A stretch of DNA of 64,000 bases. Source: Elymus sibiricus. Its lineage: Eukaryota > Streptophyta > Magnoliopsida > Poales > Poaceae. This document shows, piece after piece, positions 24,197 through 37,181 of this stretch; the first letter of the stretch is position 1; each line of letters starts with the position of its first letter. Below the pieces are notes generated by a model. It made no database searches and was not told the origin of the DNA. It saw only the letters and a program-made list of their open reading frames with translations. The DNA is taken from assembly GCA_039707655.1 (NCBI GenBank), contig CM077667.1:547936222-548000221 (forward strand), in the 5' to 3' direction. The translations under genes were made by a program, and so were the position numbers.

Positions 24197-26702
24197 TTGA
24201 GAAAAGTTTGTGAACGCAAAATGTCTGAAATGGTTTGTAAAGAAAACAATTCCACTGCACGGTCGCTTGAAAAGGTAATTTTGGATGAATTTTTATGCAA
24301 GCTTTGGGTCCGGAGCATCAGTAATAGGGTTTCGGGGCGAAATTCACAAAGAGAGGTCATATATGGAGACCTATTTTGAGAAAAGTTTGTGAACACGAAA
24401 TGTCTGAAATGGTTTGTCAAGAAAACAATTCCACTGCACGGTCGCTTGAAAAGTTAGTTTTGGATGAGTTTTTATGGAAGCTTTGGGTCCGGAGCGTGAG
24501 TGATAGGGTTTCGGGGCGAAATTCACAAAGAGAGGTCATATATGGATACCTATTTTGAGAAAAGTTTGTGAACGCGAAATGTCTGAAATGGTTTGTAAAG
24601 AAAACAATTCCACTGCACGGTCGCTTGAAAAGTTAGTTTTGGATGAGTTTTTATAGAAGCTTTGAGTCCGGAGCATCAGTTACAGGGTTTCGGGGCGAAA
24701 TTCACAAAGAGAGGTCATATATTGAGACCTATTTTGAGAAAAGTTTGTGAACGCGAAATGTCTGAAATGGTTTGTAAAGAAAACAATTCCACTGCACGGT
24801 CGCTTGAAAAGTTAGTTTTGGATGAGTTTTTATGGAAGCTTTGGGTCCGGAGCGTCAGTGATAGGGTTTCGGGGCGAAATTCACAAAGAGAGGTCATATA
24901 TGGAGACCTATTTTGAGAAAAGTTTGTGAACGCAAAATGTCTGAAATGGTTTGTAAAGAAAACAATTCCACTGCACGGTCGCTTGAAAAGGTAATTTTGG
25001 ATGAATTTTTATGCAAGCTTTGGGTCCGGAGCATCAGTAATAGGGTTTCGGGGCGAAATTCACAAAGAGAGGTCATATATGGAGACCTATTTTGAGAAAA
25101 GTTTGTGAACACGAAATGTCTGAAATGGTTTGTCAAGAAAACAATTCCACTGCAAGGTCGCTTGAAAAGTTAGTTTTGGATGAGTTTTTATGCAAGCTTT
25201 GGGTCCGGAGCGTCTGTGACAGGGTTTCGGGGCGAAATTCACAAAGAGAGGTCATATATGGAGACCTATTTTGAGAAAAGTTTGTGAACGCGAAATTTCT
25301 GAAATGGTTTGTAAAGAAAACAATTCCACTGCACGGTCGCTTGAAAAGTTAGTTTTGGATGAGTTTTTATGGAAGCTTTGGGTCCGGAGCGTGAGTGATA
25401 GGGTTTCGGGGCGAAATTCACAAAGAGAGGTCATATATGGATACCTATTTTGAGAAAAGTTTGTGAACGCGAAATGTCTGAAATGGTTTGTAAAGAAAAC
25501 AATTCCACTGCACGGTCGCTTGAAAAGTTAGTTTTGGATGAGTTTTTATAGAAGCTTTGGGTCCGGAGCATCAGTTATAGGGTTTCGGGGCGAAATTCAC
25601 AAAGAGAGGTCATATATTGAGACCAATTTTGAGAAAAGTTTGTGAACGCAAAATGTCTGAAGTGGTTTGTAAAGAAAACAATTCCACTGCACGGTCGCTT
25701 GAAAAGTTAGTTTTGGATGAGTTTTTATGCAAGCTTTGGGTCCGGAGCGTCAGGGACAGGGTTTCGGGGCGAAATTCACAAAGAGAGGTCATATATGGAG
25801 ACCTATTTTGAGAAAAGTTTGTGAACGCCAAATGTCTGAAATGGTTTGTAAAGAAAACAATTCCACTGCACGGTCGCTTGAAAAGGTAATTTTGGATGAG
25901 TTTTTATGCAAGCTTTGGGTCCGGAGCGTTAGTGACAGGGTTTCGGGGCGAAAATCACAAAGAGAGGTCATATATGGAGACCTATTTTGAGAAAAGTTTG
26001 TGAACGCAAAACGTCTGAAATGGTTTGTAAAGAAAACAATTCCACTGCACGGTCGCTTGAAAAGGTAATTTTGGATGAATTTTTATGCAAGCTTTGGGTC
26101 CGGAGCATCAGTAATAGGGTTTCGGGGCGAAATTCACAAAGAGAGGTCATATATGGAGACCTATTTTGAGAAAAGTTTGTGAACGCGAAATGTCTGAAAT
26201 GGTTTGTCAAGAAAACAATTCCACTGCAAGGTCGCTTGAAAAGTTAGTTTTGGATGAGTTTTTATGCAAGCTTTGGGTCCGGAGCGTCTGTGACAGGGTT
26301 TCGGGGCGAAATTCACAAAGAGAGGTCATATATGGAGACCTATTTTGAGAAAAGTTTGTGAACGCGAAATGTCTGAAATGGTTTGTCAAGAAAACAATTC
26401 CACTGCAAGGTCGCTTGAAAAGTTAGTTTTGGATGAGTTTTTATGCAAGCTTTGGGTCCGGAGCGTCTGTGACAGGGTTTCGGGGCGAAATTCACAATGA
26501 GAGGTCATGTATTGAGACCTATTTTGAGAAAAGTTTGTGAACGCGAAATGTCTGAAATGGTTTGTCAAGAAAACAATTCCACTGCAAGGTCGCTTGAAAA
26601 GTTAGTTTTGGATGAGTTTTTATGCAAGCTTTGGGTCCGGAGCGTCAGTGACAGGGTTTCGGGGCGAAATTCACAAAGAGAGGTCATATATGGAGACCTA
26701 TT
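24197..26702 (+). repeat. 14-monomer higher-order repeat, unit 2 (2506 bp)
   Basis: Same monomer order as unit 1. The only private change I noticed is C to T at 25578 (CAGTTATAGGG for CAGTTACAGGG). Confidence 0.88.
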
Positions 26703-29145
26703 TTGAGAAAAGTTTGTGAACGCAAAATGTCTGAAATGGTTTGTAAAGAAAACAATTCCACTGCACGGTCGCTTGAAAAGGTAATTTTGGATGAATTTTT
26801 ATGCAAGCTTTGGGTCCGGAGCATCAGTAATAGGGTTTCGGGGCGAAATTCACAAAGAGAGGTCATATATGGAGACCTATTTTGAGAAAAGTTTGTGAAC
26901 ACGAAATGTCTGAAATGGTTTGTCAAGAAAACAATTCCACTGCACGGTCGCTTGAAAAGTTAGTTTTGGATGAGTTTTTATGGAAGCTTTGGGTCCGGAG
27001 CGTGAGTGATAGGGTTTCGGGGCGAAATTCACAAAGAGAGGTCATATATGGATACCTATTTTGAGAAAAGTTTGTGAACGCGAAATGTCTGAAATGGTTT
27101 GTAAAGAAAACAATTCCACTGCACGGTCGCTTGAAAAGTTAGTTTTGGATGAGTTTTTATAGAAGCTTTGAGTCCGGAGCATCAGTTACAGGGTTTCGGG
27201 GCGAAATTCACAAAGAGAGGTCATATATTGAGACCTATTTTGAGAAAAGTTTGTGAACGCGAAATGTCTGAAATGGTTTGTAAAGAAAACAATTCCACTG
27301 CACGGTCGCTTGAAAAGTTAGTTTTGGATGAGTTTTTATGGAAGCTTTGGGTCCGGAGCGTCAGTGATAGGGTTTCGGGGCGAAATTCACAAAGAGAGGT
27401 CATATATGGAGACCTATTTTGAGAAAAGTTTGTGAACGCAAAATGTCTGAAATGGTTTGTAAAGAAAACAATTCCACTGCACGGTCGCTTGAAAAGGTAA
27501 TTTTGGATGAATTTTTATGCAAGCTTTGGGTCCGGAGCATCAGTAATAGGGTTTCGGGGCGAAATTCACAAAGAGAGGTCATATATGGAGACCTATTTTG
27601 AGAAAAGTTTGTGAACACGAAATGTCTGAAATGGTTTGTCAAGAAAACAATTCCACTGCAAGGTCGCTTGAAAAGTTAGTTTTGGATGAGTTTTTATGCA
27701 AGCTTTGGGTCCGGAGCGTCTGTGACAGGGTTTCGGGGCGAAATTCACAAAGACAGGTCATATATGGAGACCTATTTTGAGAAAAGTTTGTGAACGCGAA
27801 ATTTCTGAAATGGTTTGTAAAGAAAACAATTCCACTGCACGGTCGCTTGAAAAGTTAGTTTTGGATGAGTTTTTATGGAAGCTTTGGGTCCGGAGCGTGA
27901 GTGATAGGGTTTCGGGGCGAAATTCACAAAGAGAGGTCATATATGGATACCTATTTTGAGAAAAGTTTGTGAACGCGAAATGTCTGAAATGGTTTGTAAA
28001 GAAAACAATTCCACTGCACGGTCGCTTGAAAAGTTAGTTTTGGATGAGTTTTTATAGAAGCTTTGGGTCCGGAGCATCAGTTACAGGGTTTCGGGGCGAA
28101 ATTCACAAAGAGAGGTCATATATTGAGACCAATTTTGAGAAAAGTTTGTGAACGCAAAATGTCTGAAGTGGTTTGTAAAGAAAACAATTCCACTGCACGG
28201 TCGCTTGAAAAGTTAGTTTTGGATGAGTTTTTATGCAAGCTTTGGGTCCGGAGCGTCAGGGACAGGGTTTCGGGGCGAAATTCACAAAGAGAGGTCATAT
28301 ATGGAGACCTATTTTGAGAAAAGTTTGTGAACGCCAAATGTCTGAAATGGTTTGTAAAGAAAACAATTCCACTGCACGGTCGCTTGAAAAGGTAATTTTG
28401 GATGAGTTTTTATGCAAGCTTTGGGTCCGGAGCGTTAGTGACAAGGTTTCGGGGCGAAAATCACAAAGAGAGGTCATATATGGAGACCTATTTTGAGAAA
28501 AGTTTGTGAACGCAAAACGTCTGAAATGGTTTGTAAAGAAAACAATTCCACTGCACGGTCGCTTGAAAAGGTAATTTTGGATGAATTTTTATGCAAGCTT
28601 TGGGTCCGGAGCATCAGTAATAGGGTTTCGGGGCGAAATTCACAAAGAGAGGTCATATATGGAGACCTATTTTGAGAAAAGTTTGTGAACGCGAAATGTC
28701 TGAAATGGTTTGTCAAGAAAACAATTCCACTGCAAGGTCGCTTGAAAAGTTAGTTTTGGATGAGTTTTTATGCAAGCTTTGGGTCCGGAGCGTCTGTGAC
28801 AGGGTTTCGGGGCGAAATTCACAAAGAGAGGTCATATATGGAGACCTATTTTGAGAAAAGTTTGTGAACGCGAAATGTCTGAAATGGTTTGTCAAGAAAA
28901 CAATTCCACTGCAAGGTCGCTTGAAAAGTTAGTTTTGGATGAGTTTTTATGCAAGCTTTGGGTCCGGAGCGTCTGTGACAGGGTTTCGGGGCGAAATTCA
29001 CAATGAGAGGTCATGTATTGAGACCTATTTTGAGAAAAGTTTGTGAACGCGAAATGTCTGAAATGGTTTGTCAAGAAAACAATTCCACTGCAAGGTCGCT
29101 TGAAAAGTTAGTTTTGGATGAGTTTTTATGCAAGCTTTGGGTCCG
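26703..29145 (+). repeat. 14-monomer higher-order repeat, unit 3 (incomplete at its end)
   Basis: Same order as units 1 and 2, with private changes at 27754 (AGACAGGTCA) and 28444 (ACAAGGTTTC). It stops matching at about 29145 within the last monomer, where GCGTCTGTGAC replaces GCGTCAGTGAC. Confidence 0.85.
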
Positions 29146-29208
29146 GAGCGTCTGTGACAGGGTTTCGGGGCGAAATTCACAAAGAGAGGTCATACATGGA
29201 GACCTATT

Positions 29209-30282
29209 TTGAGAAAAGTTTGTGAACGCGAAATGTCTGAAATGGTTTGTCAAGAAAACAATTCCACTGCAAGGTCGCTTGAAAAGTTAGTTTTGGATGA
29301 GTTTTTATGCAAGCTTTGGGTCCGGAGCGTCTGTGACAGGGTTTCGGGGCGAAATTCACAAAGAGAGGTCATATATGGAGACCTATTTTGAGAAAAGTTT
29401 GTGAACGCGAAATGTCTGAAATGGTTTGTCAAGAAAACAATTCCACTGCAAGGTCGCTTGAAAAGTTAGTTTTGGATGAGTTTTTATGCAAGCTTTGGGT
29501 CCGGAGCGTCTGTGACAGGGTTTCGGGGCGAAATTCACAAAGAGAGTTCATATATGGAGACCTATTTTGAGAAAAGTTTGTGAACGCGAAATGTCTGAAA
29601 TGGTTTGTAAAGAAAACAATTCCACTGCACGGTCGCTCGAAAAGTTAGTTTTGGACGAGTTTTTATGCAAGCTTTGGGTCCGGAGCTTCAGTGACAGGGT
29701 TTCGGGGCGAAATTCACAAAGAGAGGTAATATCTGGAGACCTATTTTGAGAAAAGTTTGTGAACGCGAAATTTCTGAAATGGTTTGTAAAGAAAACAATT
29801 CCACTGCACGGTCGCTTGAAAAGTTAGTTTTGGATGAGTTTTTATGGAAGCTTTGGGTCCGGAGCGTGAGTGATAGGGTTTCGCGGCGAAATTCACAAAG
29901 AGAGGTCATATATGGATACCTATTTTGAGAAAAGTTTGTGAACGCGAAATGTCTGAAATGGTTTGTAAAGAAAACAATTCCACTGCACGGTCGCTTGAAA
30001 AGTTAGTTTTGGATGAGTTTTTATAGAAGCTTTGGGTCCGGAGCATCAGTTACAGGGTTTCGGGGCGAAATTCACAATGAGAGGTCATATATTGAGACCT
30101 ATTTTGAGAAAAGTTTGTGAACGCGAAATGTCTGAAATGGTTTGTCAAGAAAACAATTCCACTGCAAGGTCGCTTGAAAAGTTAGTTTTGGATGAGTTTT
30201 TATGCAATCTTTGGGTCCGGAGCGTCTGTGACAGGGTTTCGGGGCGAAATTCACAAAGAGAGGTCATATATGGAGACCTATT
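29209..30282 (+). repeat. 25-monomer-spaced duplication, copy 1
   Basis: Six monomers, including the GAGAGTTCATATATGG, GAGGTAATATCTGG and CACAATGAGAGGTCATATATT variants, recur 4475 bp downstream (25 x 179). Edges are approximate. Confidence 0.75.
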
Positions 30283-33200
30283 TTGAGAAAAGTTTGTGAA
30301 CGCGAAATGTCTGAAATGGTTTGTCAAGAAAACAATTCCACTGCAAGGTCGCTTGAAAAGTTAGTTTTGGATGAGTTTTTATGCAAGCTTTGGGTCCGGA
30401 GCTTCAGTGACAGGGTTTCGGGGCGAAATTCACAAAGAGAGGTAATATCTGGAGACCTATTTTGAGAAAAGTTTGTGAACGCGAAATTTCTGAAATGGTT
30501 TGTAAAGAAAACAATTCCACTACACGGTCGCTTGAAAAGGTAATTTTGGATGAATTTTTATGCAAGCTTTGGGTCCGGAGCATCAGTAATAGGGTTTCGG
30601 GGCGAAATTCACAAAGAGAGGTCATATATGGAGACCTATTTTGAGAAAAGTTTGTGAACACGAAATGTCTGAAATGGTTTGTCAAGAAAACAATTCCACT
30701 GCAAGGTCGCTTGAAAAGTTAGTTTTGGATGAGTTTTTATGCAAGCTTTGGGTCCGGAGCGTCTGTGACAGGGTTTCGGGGCGAAATTCACAAAGAGAGG
30801 TCATATATGGAGACCTATTTTGAGAAAAGTTTGTGAACGCGAAATTTCTGAAATGGTTTGTAAAGAAAACAATTCCACTGCACGGTCGCTTGAAAAGTTA
30901 GTTTTGGATGAGTTTTTATGGAAGCTTTGGGTCCGGAGCGTGAGTGATAGGGTTTCGGGGCGAAATTCACAAAGAGAGGTCATATATGGATACCTATTTT
31001 GAGAAAAGTTTGTGAACGCGAAATGTCTGAAATGGTTTGTAAAGAAAACAATTCCACTGCACGGTCGCTTGAAAAGTTAGTTTTGGATGAGTTTTTATAG
31101 AAGCTTTGGGTCCGGAGCATCAGTTACAGGGTTTCGGGGCGAAATTCACAAAGAGAGGTCATATATTGAGACCAATTTTGAGAAAAGTTTGTGAACGCAA
31201 AATGTCTGAAGTGGTTTGTAAAGAAAACAATTCCACTGCACGGTCGCTTGAAAAGTTAGTTTTGGATGAGTTTTTATGCAAGCTTTGGGTCCGGAGCGTC
31301 AGGGACAGGGTTTCGGGGCGAAATTCACAAAGAGAGGTCATATATGGAGACCTATTTTGAGAAAAGTTTGTGAACGCAAAATGTCTGAAATGGTTTGTAA
31401 AGAAAACAATTCCACTGCACGGTCGCTTGAAAAGGTAATTTTGGATGAATTTTTATGCAAGCTTTGGGTCCGGAGCATCAGTAATAGGGTTTCGGGGCGA
31501 AATTCACAAAGAGAGGTCATATATGGAGACCTATTTTGAGAAAAGTTTGTGAACGCGAAATGTCTGAAATGGTTTGTCAAGAAAACAATTCCACTGCAAG
31601 GTCGCTTGAAAAGTTAGTTTTGGATGAGTTTTTATGCAAGCTTTGGGTCCGGAGCATCTGTGACAGGGTTTCGGGGCGAAATTCACAAAGAGAGGTCATA
31701 TATGGAGACCTATTTTGAGAAAAGTTTGTGAACGCGAAATGTCTGAAATGGTTTGTCAAGAAAACAATTCCACTGCAAGGTCGCTTGAAAAGTTAGTTTT
31801 GGATGAGTTTTTATGCAAGCTTTGGGTCCGGAGCGTCTGTGACAGGGTTTCGGGGCGAAATTCACAAAGAGAGGTCATATATGGAGACCTATTTTGAGAA
31901 AAGTTTGTGAACGCAAAATGTCTGAAATGGTTGGTAAAGAAAACAATTCCACTGCACGGTCGCTTGAAAAGTTAATTTTGGATGAGTTTTTATGGAAGCT
32001 TTGGGTCCGGAGCGTGAGTGATAGGGTTTCGGGGCGAAATTCACAAAGAGAGGTCATATATGGATACCTATTTTGAGAAAAGTTTGTGAACGCGAAATGT
32101 CTGAAATGGTTTGTCAAGAAAACAATTCCACTGCAAGGTCGCTTGAAAAGTTAGTTTTGGATGAGTTTTTATGCAAGCTTTGGGTCCGGAGCGTCTGTGA
32201 CAGGGTTTCGGGGCGAAATTCACAAAGAGAGGTCATATATGGAGACCTATTTTGAGAAAAGTTTGTGAACGCGAAATGTCTGAAATGGTTTGTCAAGAAA
32301 ACAATTCCACTGCAAGGTCGCTTGAAAAGTTAGTTTTGGATGAGTTTTTATGCAAGCTTTGGGTCCGGAGCGTCTGTGACAGGGTTTCGGGGCGAAATTC
32401 ACAAAGAGAGGTCATATATGGAGACCTATTTTGAGAAAAGTTTGTGAACGCCAAATGTCTGAAATGGTTTGTAAAGAAAACAATTCCACTGCACGGTCGC
32501 TTGAAAAGGTAATTTTGGATGAGTTTTTATGCAAGCTTTGGGTCCGGAGCGTTAGTGACAGGGTTTCGGGGCGAAAATCACAAAGAGAGGTCATATATGG
32601 AGACCTATTTTGAGAAAAGTTTGTGAACGCAAAATGTCTGAAATGGTTTGTAAAGAAAACAATTCCACTGCACGGTCGCTTGAAAAGGTAATTTTGGATG
32701 AATTTTTATGCAAGCTTTGGGTCCGGAGCATCAGTAATAGGGTTTCGGGGCGAAATTCACAAAGAGAGGTCATATATGGAGACCTATTTTGAGAAAAGTT
32801 TGTGAACGCGAAATGTCTGAAATGGTTTGTCAAGAAAACAATTCCACTGCAAGGTCGCTTGAAAAGTTAGTTTTGGATGAGTTTTTATGCAAGCTTTGGG
32901 TCCGGAGCATCTGTGACAGGGTTTCGGGGCGAAATTCACAAAGAGAGGTCATATATGGAGACCTATTTTGAGAAAAGTTTGTGAACGCGAAATGTCTGAA
33001 ATGGTTTGTCAAGAAAACAATTCCACTGCAAGGTCGCTTGAAAAGTTAGTTTTGGATGAGTTTTTATGCAAGCTTTGGGTCCGGAGCATCTGTGACAGGG
33101 TTTCGGGGCGAAATTCACAAAGAGAGGTCATATATGGAGACCTATTTTGAGAAAAGTTTGTGAACGCGAAATTTCTGAAATGGTTTGTAAAGAAAACAAT

Positions 33201-33683
33201 TCCACTGCACGGTCGCTTGAAAAGTTAGTTTTGGATGAGTTTTTATGGAAGCTTTGGGTCCGGAGCATCTGTGACAGGGTTTCGGGGCGAAATTCACAAA
33301 GAGAGGTCATATATGGAGACCTATTTTGAGAAAAGTTTGTGAACGCGAAATGTCTGAAATGGTTTGTAAAGAAAACAATTCCACTGCACGGTCGCTTGAA
33401 AAGGTAATTTTGGATGAGTTTTTATGCAAGCTTTGGGTCCGGAGCGTTAGTGACAGTGTTTCGGGGCGAAAATCACAAAGAGAGGTCATATATGGAGACC
33501 TATTTTGAGAAAAGTTTGTGAACGCAAAATGTCTGAAATGGTTTGTCAAGAAAACAATTCCACTGCAAGGTCGCTTGAAAAGTTAGTTTTGGATGAGTTT
33601 TTATGCAAGCTTTGGGTCCGGAGCGTCTGTGACAGGGTTTCGGGGCGAAATTCACAAAGAGAGGTCATATATGGAGACCTATT

Positions 33684-34757
33684 TTGAGAAAAGTTTGTGA
33701 ACGCGAAATGTCTGAAATGGTTTGTCAAGAAAACAATTCCACTGCAAGGTCGCTTGAAAAGTTAGTTTTGGATGAGTTTTTATGCAAGCTTTGGGTCCGG
33801 AGCGTCTGTGACAGGGTTTCGGGGCGAAATTCACAAAGAGAGGTCATATATGGAGACCTATTTTGAGAAAAGTTTGTGAACGCGAAATGTCTGAAATGGT
33901 TTGTCAAGAAAACAATTCCACTGCAAGGTCGCTTGAAAAGTTAGTTTTGGATGAGTTTTTATGCAAGCTTTGGGTCCGGAGCGTCTGTGACAGGGTTTCG
34001 GGGCGAAATTCACAAAGAGAGTTCATATATGGAGACCTATTTTGAGAAAAGTTTGTGAACGCGAAATGTCTGAAATGGTTTGTAAAGAAAACAATTCCAC
34101 TGCACGGTCGCTCGAAGAGTTAGTTTTGGATGAGTTTTTATGCAAGCTTTGGGTCCGGAGCTTCAGTGACAGGGTTTCGGGGCGAAATTCACAAAGAGAG
34201 GTAATATCTGGAGACCTATTTTGAGAAAAGTTTGTGAACGCGAAATTTCTGAAATGGTTTGTAAAGAAAACAATTCCACTGCACGGTCGCTTGAAAAGTT
34301 AGTTTTGGATGAGTTTTTATGGAAGCTTTGGGTCCGGAGCGTGAGTGATAGGGTTTCGGGGCGAAATTCACAAAGAGAGGTCATATATGGATACCTATTT
34401 TGAGAAAAGTTTGTGAACGCGAAATGTCTGAAATGGTTTGTAAAGAAAACAATTCCACTGCACGGTCGCTTGAAAAGTTAGTTTTGGATGAGTTTTTATA
34501 GAAGCTTTGGGTCCGGAGCATCAGTTACAGGGTTTCGGGGCGAAATTCACAATGAGAGGTCATATATTGAGACCTATTTTGAGAAAAGTTTGTGAACGCG
34601 AAATGTCTGAAATGGTTTGTCAAGAAAACAATTCCACTGCAAGGTCGCTTGAAAAGTTAGTTTTGGATGAGTTTTTATGCAATCTTTGGGTCCGGAGCGT
34701 CTGTGACAGGGTTTCGGGGCGAAATTCACAAAGAGAGGTCATATATGGAGACCTATT
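33684..34757 (+). repeat. 25-monomer-spaced duplication, copy 2
   Basis: Copy of 29209-30282 at +4475 bp in the same order of rare variants. A private CTCGAAGAGTTAG change lies near 34111. Confidence 0.75.
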
Positions 34758-35316
34758 TTGAGAAAAGTTTATGAAAGCAAAATGTCTGAAATGGTTTGTA
34801 AAGAAAAACAATTCCACTGCACGGTCGCTCGAAAAGTTAGTTTTGGATGAGTTTTTATGCTAGCTTTGGGTCCGGAGCTTCAGTGACAGGGTTTCGGGGC
34901 GAAATTCACAAAGAGAGGTCATATATGGAGACCTATTTTGAGAAAAGTTTGTGAACGCGAAATTTCTGAAATGGTTTGTAAAGAAAACAATTCCACTGCA
35001 CGGTCGCTTGAAAAGTTAGTTTTGGATGAGTTTTTATGGAAGCTTTGGGTCCGGAGCGTGAGTGATAGGGTTTCGGGGCGAAATTCACAAAGAGAGGTCA
35101 TATATGGAGACCTATTTTGAGAAAAGTTTGTGAACGCGAAATGTCTGAAATGGTTTGTAAAGAAAACAATTCCACTGCACGGTCGCTTGAAAAGTTAGTT
35201 TTGGATGAGTTTTTATAGAAGCTTTGGGTCCGGAGCATCAGTTACAGGGTTTCGGGGCGAAATTCACAAAGAGAGGTCATATATTGAGACCTATTTTGAG
35301 AAAAGTTTGTGAACGC

Positions 35317-35321
35317 GAAAT
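35317..35321. repeat. Target site duplication GAAAT, left side of solo LTR 3
   Basis: Same five bases at the same monomer position as for solo LTRs 1 and 2; the partner lies at 37177-37181. Confidence 0.95.
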
Positions 35322-35779
35322 TGTTGGGAAACGTTGCATGGGAAACAAAAATATTCCTACGCACACACAAGATCTATCCATGGTGATGAGCATCTACGAG
35401 AGGGAGAGTGAATCTACATACCCTTGTAGATCGCTAAGCGGAAGCGTTTAAGAAACGCGGTTGATGTAGTCGAACGTCTTCGCGATCCAAATCGCAGGTC
35501 GTCCCTCGATCCGATCACAAACTAGCGCCGAACGGACGGCACCTCCGCGTTCAACACACGTACGGCTTGATGACGCCTTCACCTCCTCGATCCAGCGAGC
35601 GATGGTGAAGTAGTGGTTGAGTTCCAGCAGCACGACGGCGTGGTGATGGTGGTGAGGAACAATCTCTGCAGGGCTTCGCCATGCACTACGGAGATTATGA
35701 CGGAGGAACTAGAGGGTTAGGGTTGCCGCACACGGCTTGGGGAAATCTTGATGTATCCCGTGTGCTAGCCCTGCCCCTC

Positions 35780-35787
35780 TATTTATA
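35780..35787 (-). promoter_or_regulatory. TATA box of solo LTR 3
   Basis: TATAAATA on the minus strand at the conserved LTR position. It would direct transcription leftward into the 25-kb block C. Confidence 0.6.
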
Positions 35788-35916
35788 TGTTGAGCCTTGG
35801 GGTCTAAACTTGGAGTAAAAGCCTCCTCCAGGTCGGTTTTGCCCGCACAAGGTCGGTTTGGCCCGCAGGGAAAGAGTCCAACTCGGACCCCTGCCGAATC
35901 GTGCACAGCCGCACAC

Positions 35917-36033
35917 AAGCGGTAGTACCGCTTCACACAAGCGGTAGTACCGCTTGGGCGGTAGTACCGCTTCACACAAGCGGTAGTACCGCTCGGGCGG
36001 TAGTACCGCTTCACACAAGCGGTAGTACCGCTT
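35917..36033. repeat. Near-palindrome array in solo LTR 3
   Basis: Six GCGGTAGTACCGC cores with the same spacing as in solo LTR 2. Confidence 0.9.
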
Positions 36034-37176
36034 ACGCGGCAGCAAAACTACTTTTGCACTTTCCAATACCTCGTGGGCTTTATCCCTTTGGCCCATATAA
36101 AGTGTTGCTGCACCCGAACACTTCGGTAAACATCCGGAACCCCTTCCGGTGAACTCCGGAACTCTTTCGGAGATCAAAACACTATTATCACATATATCAA
36201 TCTTTACCTCCGGACTATTCCGGAGATCCTCGTCATGTCCGGGATCTTATCGGAGACTCCGAACAACTTTCGGTCACCAACATAATAACTCAACTATACT
36301 AATCGTCACCAAACGTTAAGTGTGTAGACCCTGCGGGTTCGAGAACTATGTAGACATGACCGAGACACCTCTACGATCAATAACCAATAGCGGGACCTGG
36401 ATGCCCATATTGGCTCCTACATATTCTACGAAGATCTTTATCGGTCGAACCTCTATGTCAAGGATTCAGTTAATCCCGTATGCTGTTCCCTTTGTTCTTC
36501 GGTATGTTACTTGCCCGAGATTCGATCGTCGGTATCACTATACCTAGTTCAATCTCGTTACCGGCAAGTCTCTTTACTCGTTCCGTAATACAAGATCTCG
36601 TGGCTAACACTTTAGTCACATTGCTTGCAAGGCTCATTGTGATGTTGTATTACCGAGTGGGCCCTGAGATACCTCTCCGTCACACGGAGTAACAAATCCC
36701 AGTCTTGATCCATGCCAACCCAACAGACACCCTCGGAGATTCCTGTAGAGCACCTTTATAGTCACCCAGTTACGTTGCGACGTTTGATACACACAAGGTA
36801 TTCCTCCGGTGTCAGTGAGTTGCATGATCTCATGGTCAAAGGAACAGATACTTGACATGCAGAAAACAATAGCAATAAACTGACACGATCAAATGCTACG
36901 TTTACAGTTTGGGTCTTGTCCATCACATCATTCTCCTAATGATGTGATCCCGTTATCAAATGACATCTCATGTCCATGGCTAGGAAACCTTAACCATCTT
37001 TGATCAACAAGCTAGTCAACTAGAGGCTTACTAGGGACACAGTGTTGTCTATGTACCCACACATGTATTTGAGTTTCCAATCAATACAATTATAGCATGG
37101 ATAATAAACGATTATCATGAACAAGGAAATATAATAATAACCAATTTATTATTGCCTCTAGGGCATATTTCCAATA

Positions 37177-37181
37177 GAAAT
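37177..37181. repeat. Target site duplication GAAAT, right side of solo LTR 3
   Basis: Second copy of the duplication; the satellite resumes as GTCTGAAATGG. Confidence 0.95.

Larger units (their letters stand above)
10189..35321 (+). repeat. 179-bp satellite array, block C (about 140 monomers, 25.1 kb uninterrupted)
   Basis: The longest continuous satellite stretch, all in one orientation. The left part (to about 21 kb) has varied monomers, including the 9-bp-deleted type at 12871 and HindIII-less types (GCAAGTTTTAGG near 11605, 14812, 15889, 19465 and 19825). The middle (about 21.7-29.1 kb) is a highly uniform 14-monomer repeat. The right part mixes monomers rich in GTCAAG and GCAAGG variants and ends at solo LTR 3. 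No gene, RNA or other insertion is seen in it. Confidence 0.97.
35322..37176 (-). mobile_element. Solo LTR 3, BARE-1/WIS/Angela-like (1855 bp)
   Basis: Third copy of the same solo LTR, with equal length, orientation, target duplication and near-identical flanking monomers. On the left, about 200 bp match 3074-3171. On the right, matching extends to about 37514. Its distal end reads CCAATA instead of CCAACA, so the terminal CA has decayed to TA. It lies 27 kb from solo LTR 2, so the segment was copied or separated over a long distance. Confidence 0.95.

Noticed and set aside
31357..33150. A 7-monomer (1253-bp) higher-order repeat
   Set aside because: Only about two and a half monomers match at this spacing before the order diverges, too little to call a unit.
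3172..37176. Three independent retrotransposon insertions at a preferred satellite hotspot
   Set aside because: Identical base position, identical target duplication and matching flanking monomers fit copying of one insertion far better than repeated targeting.
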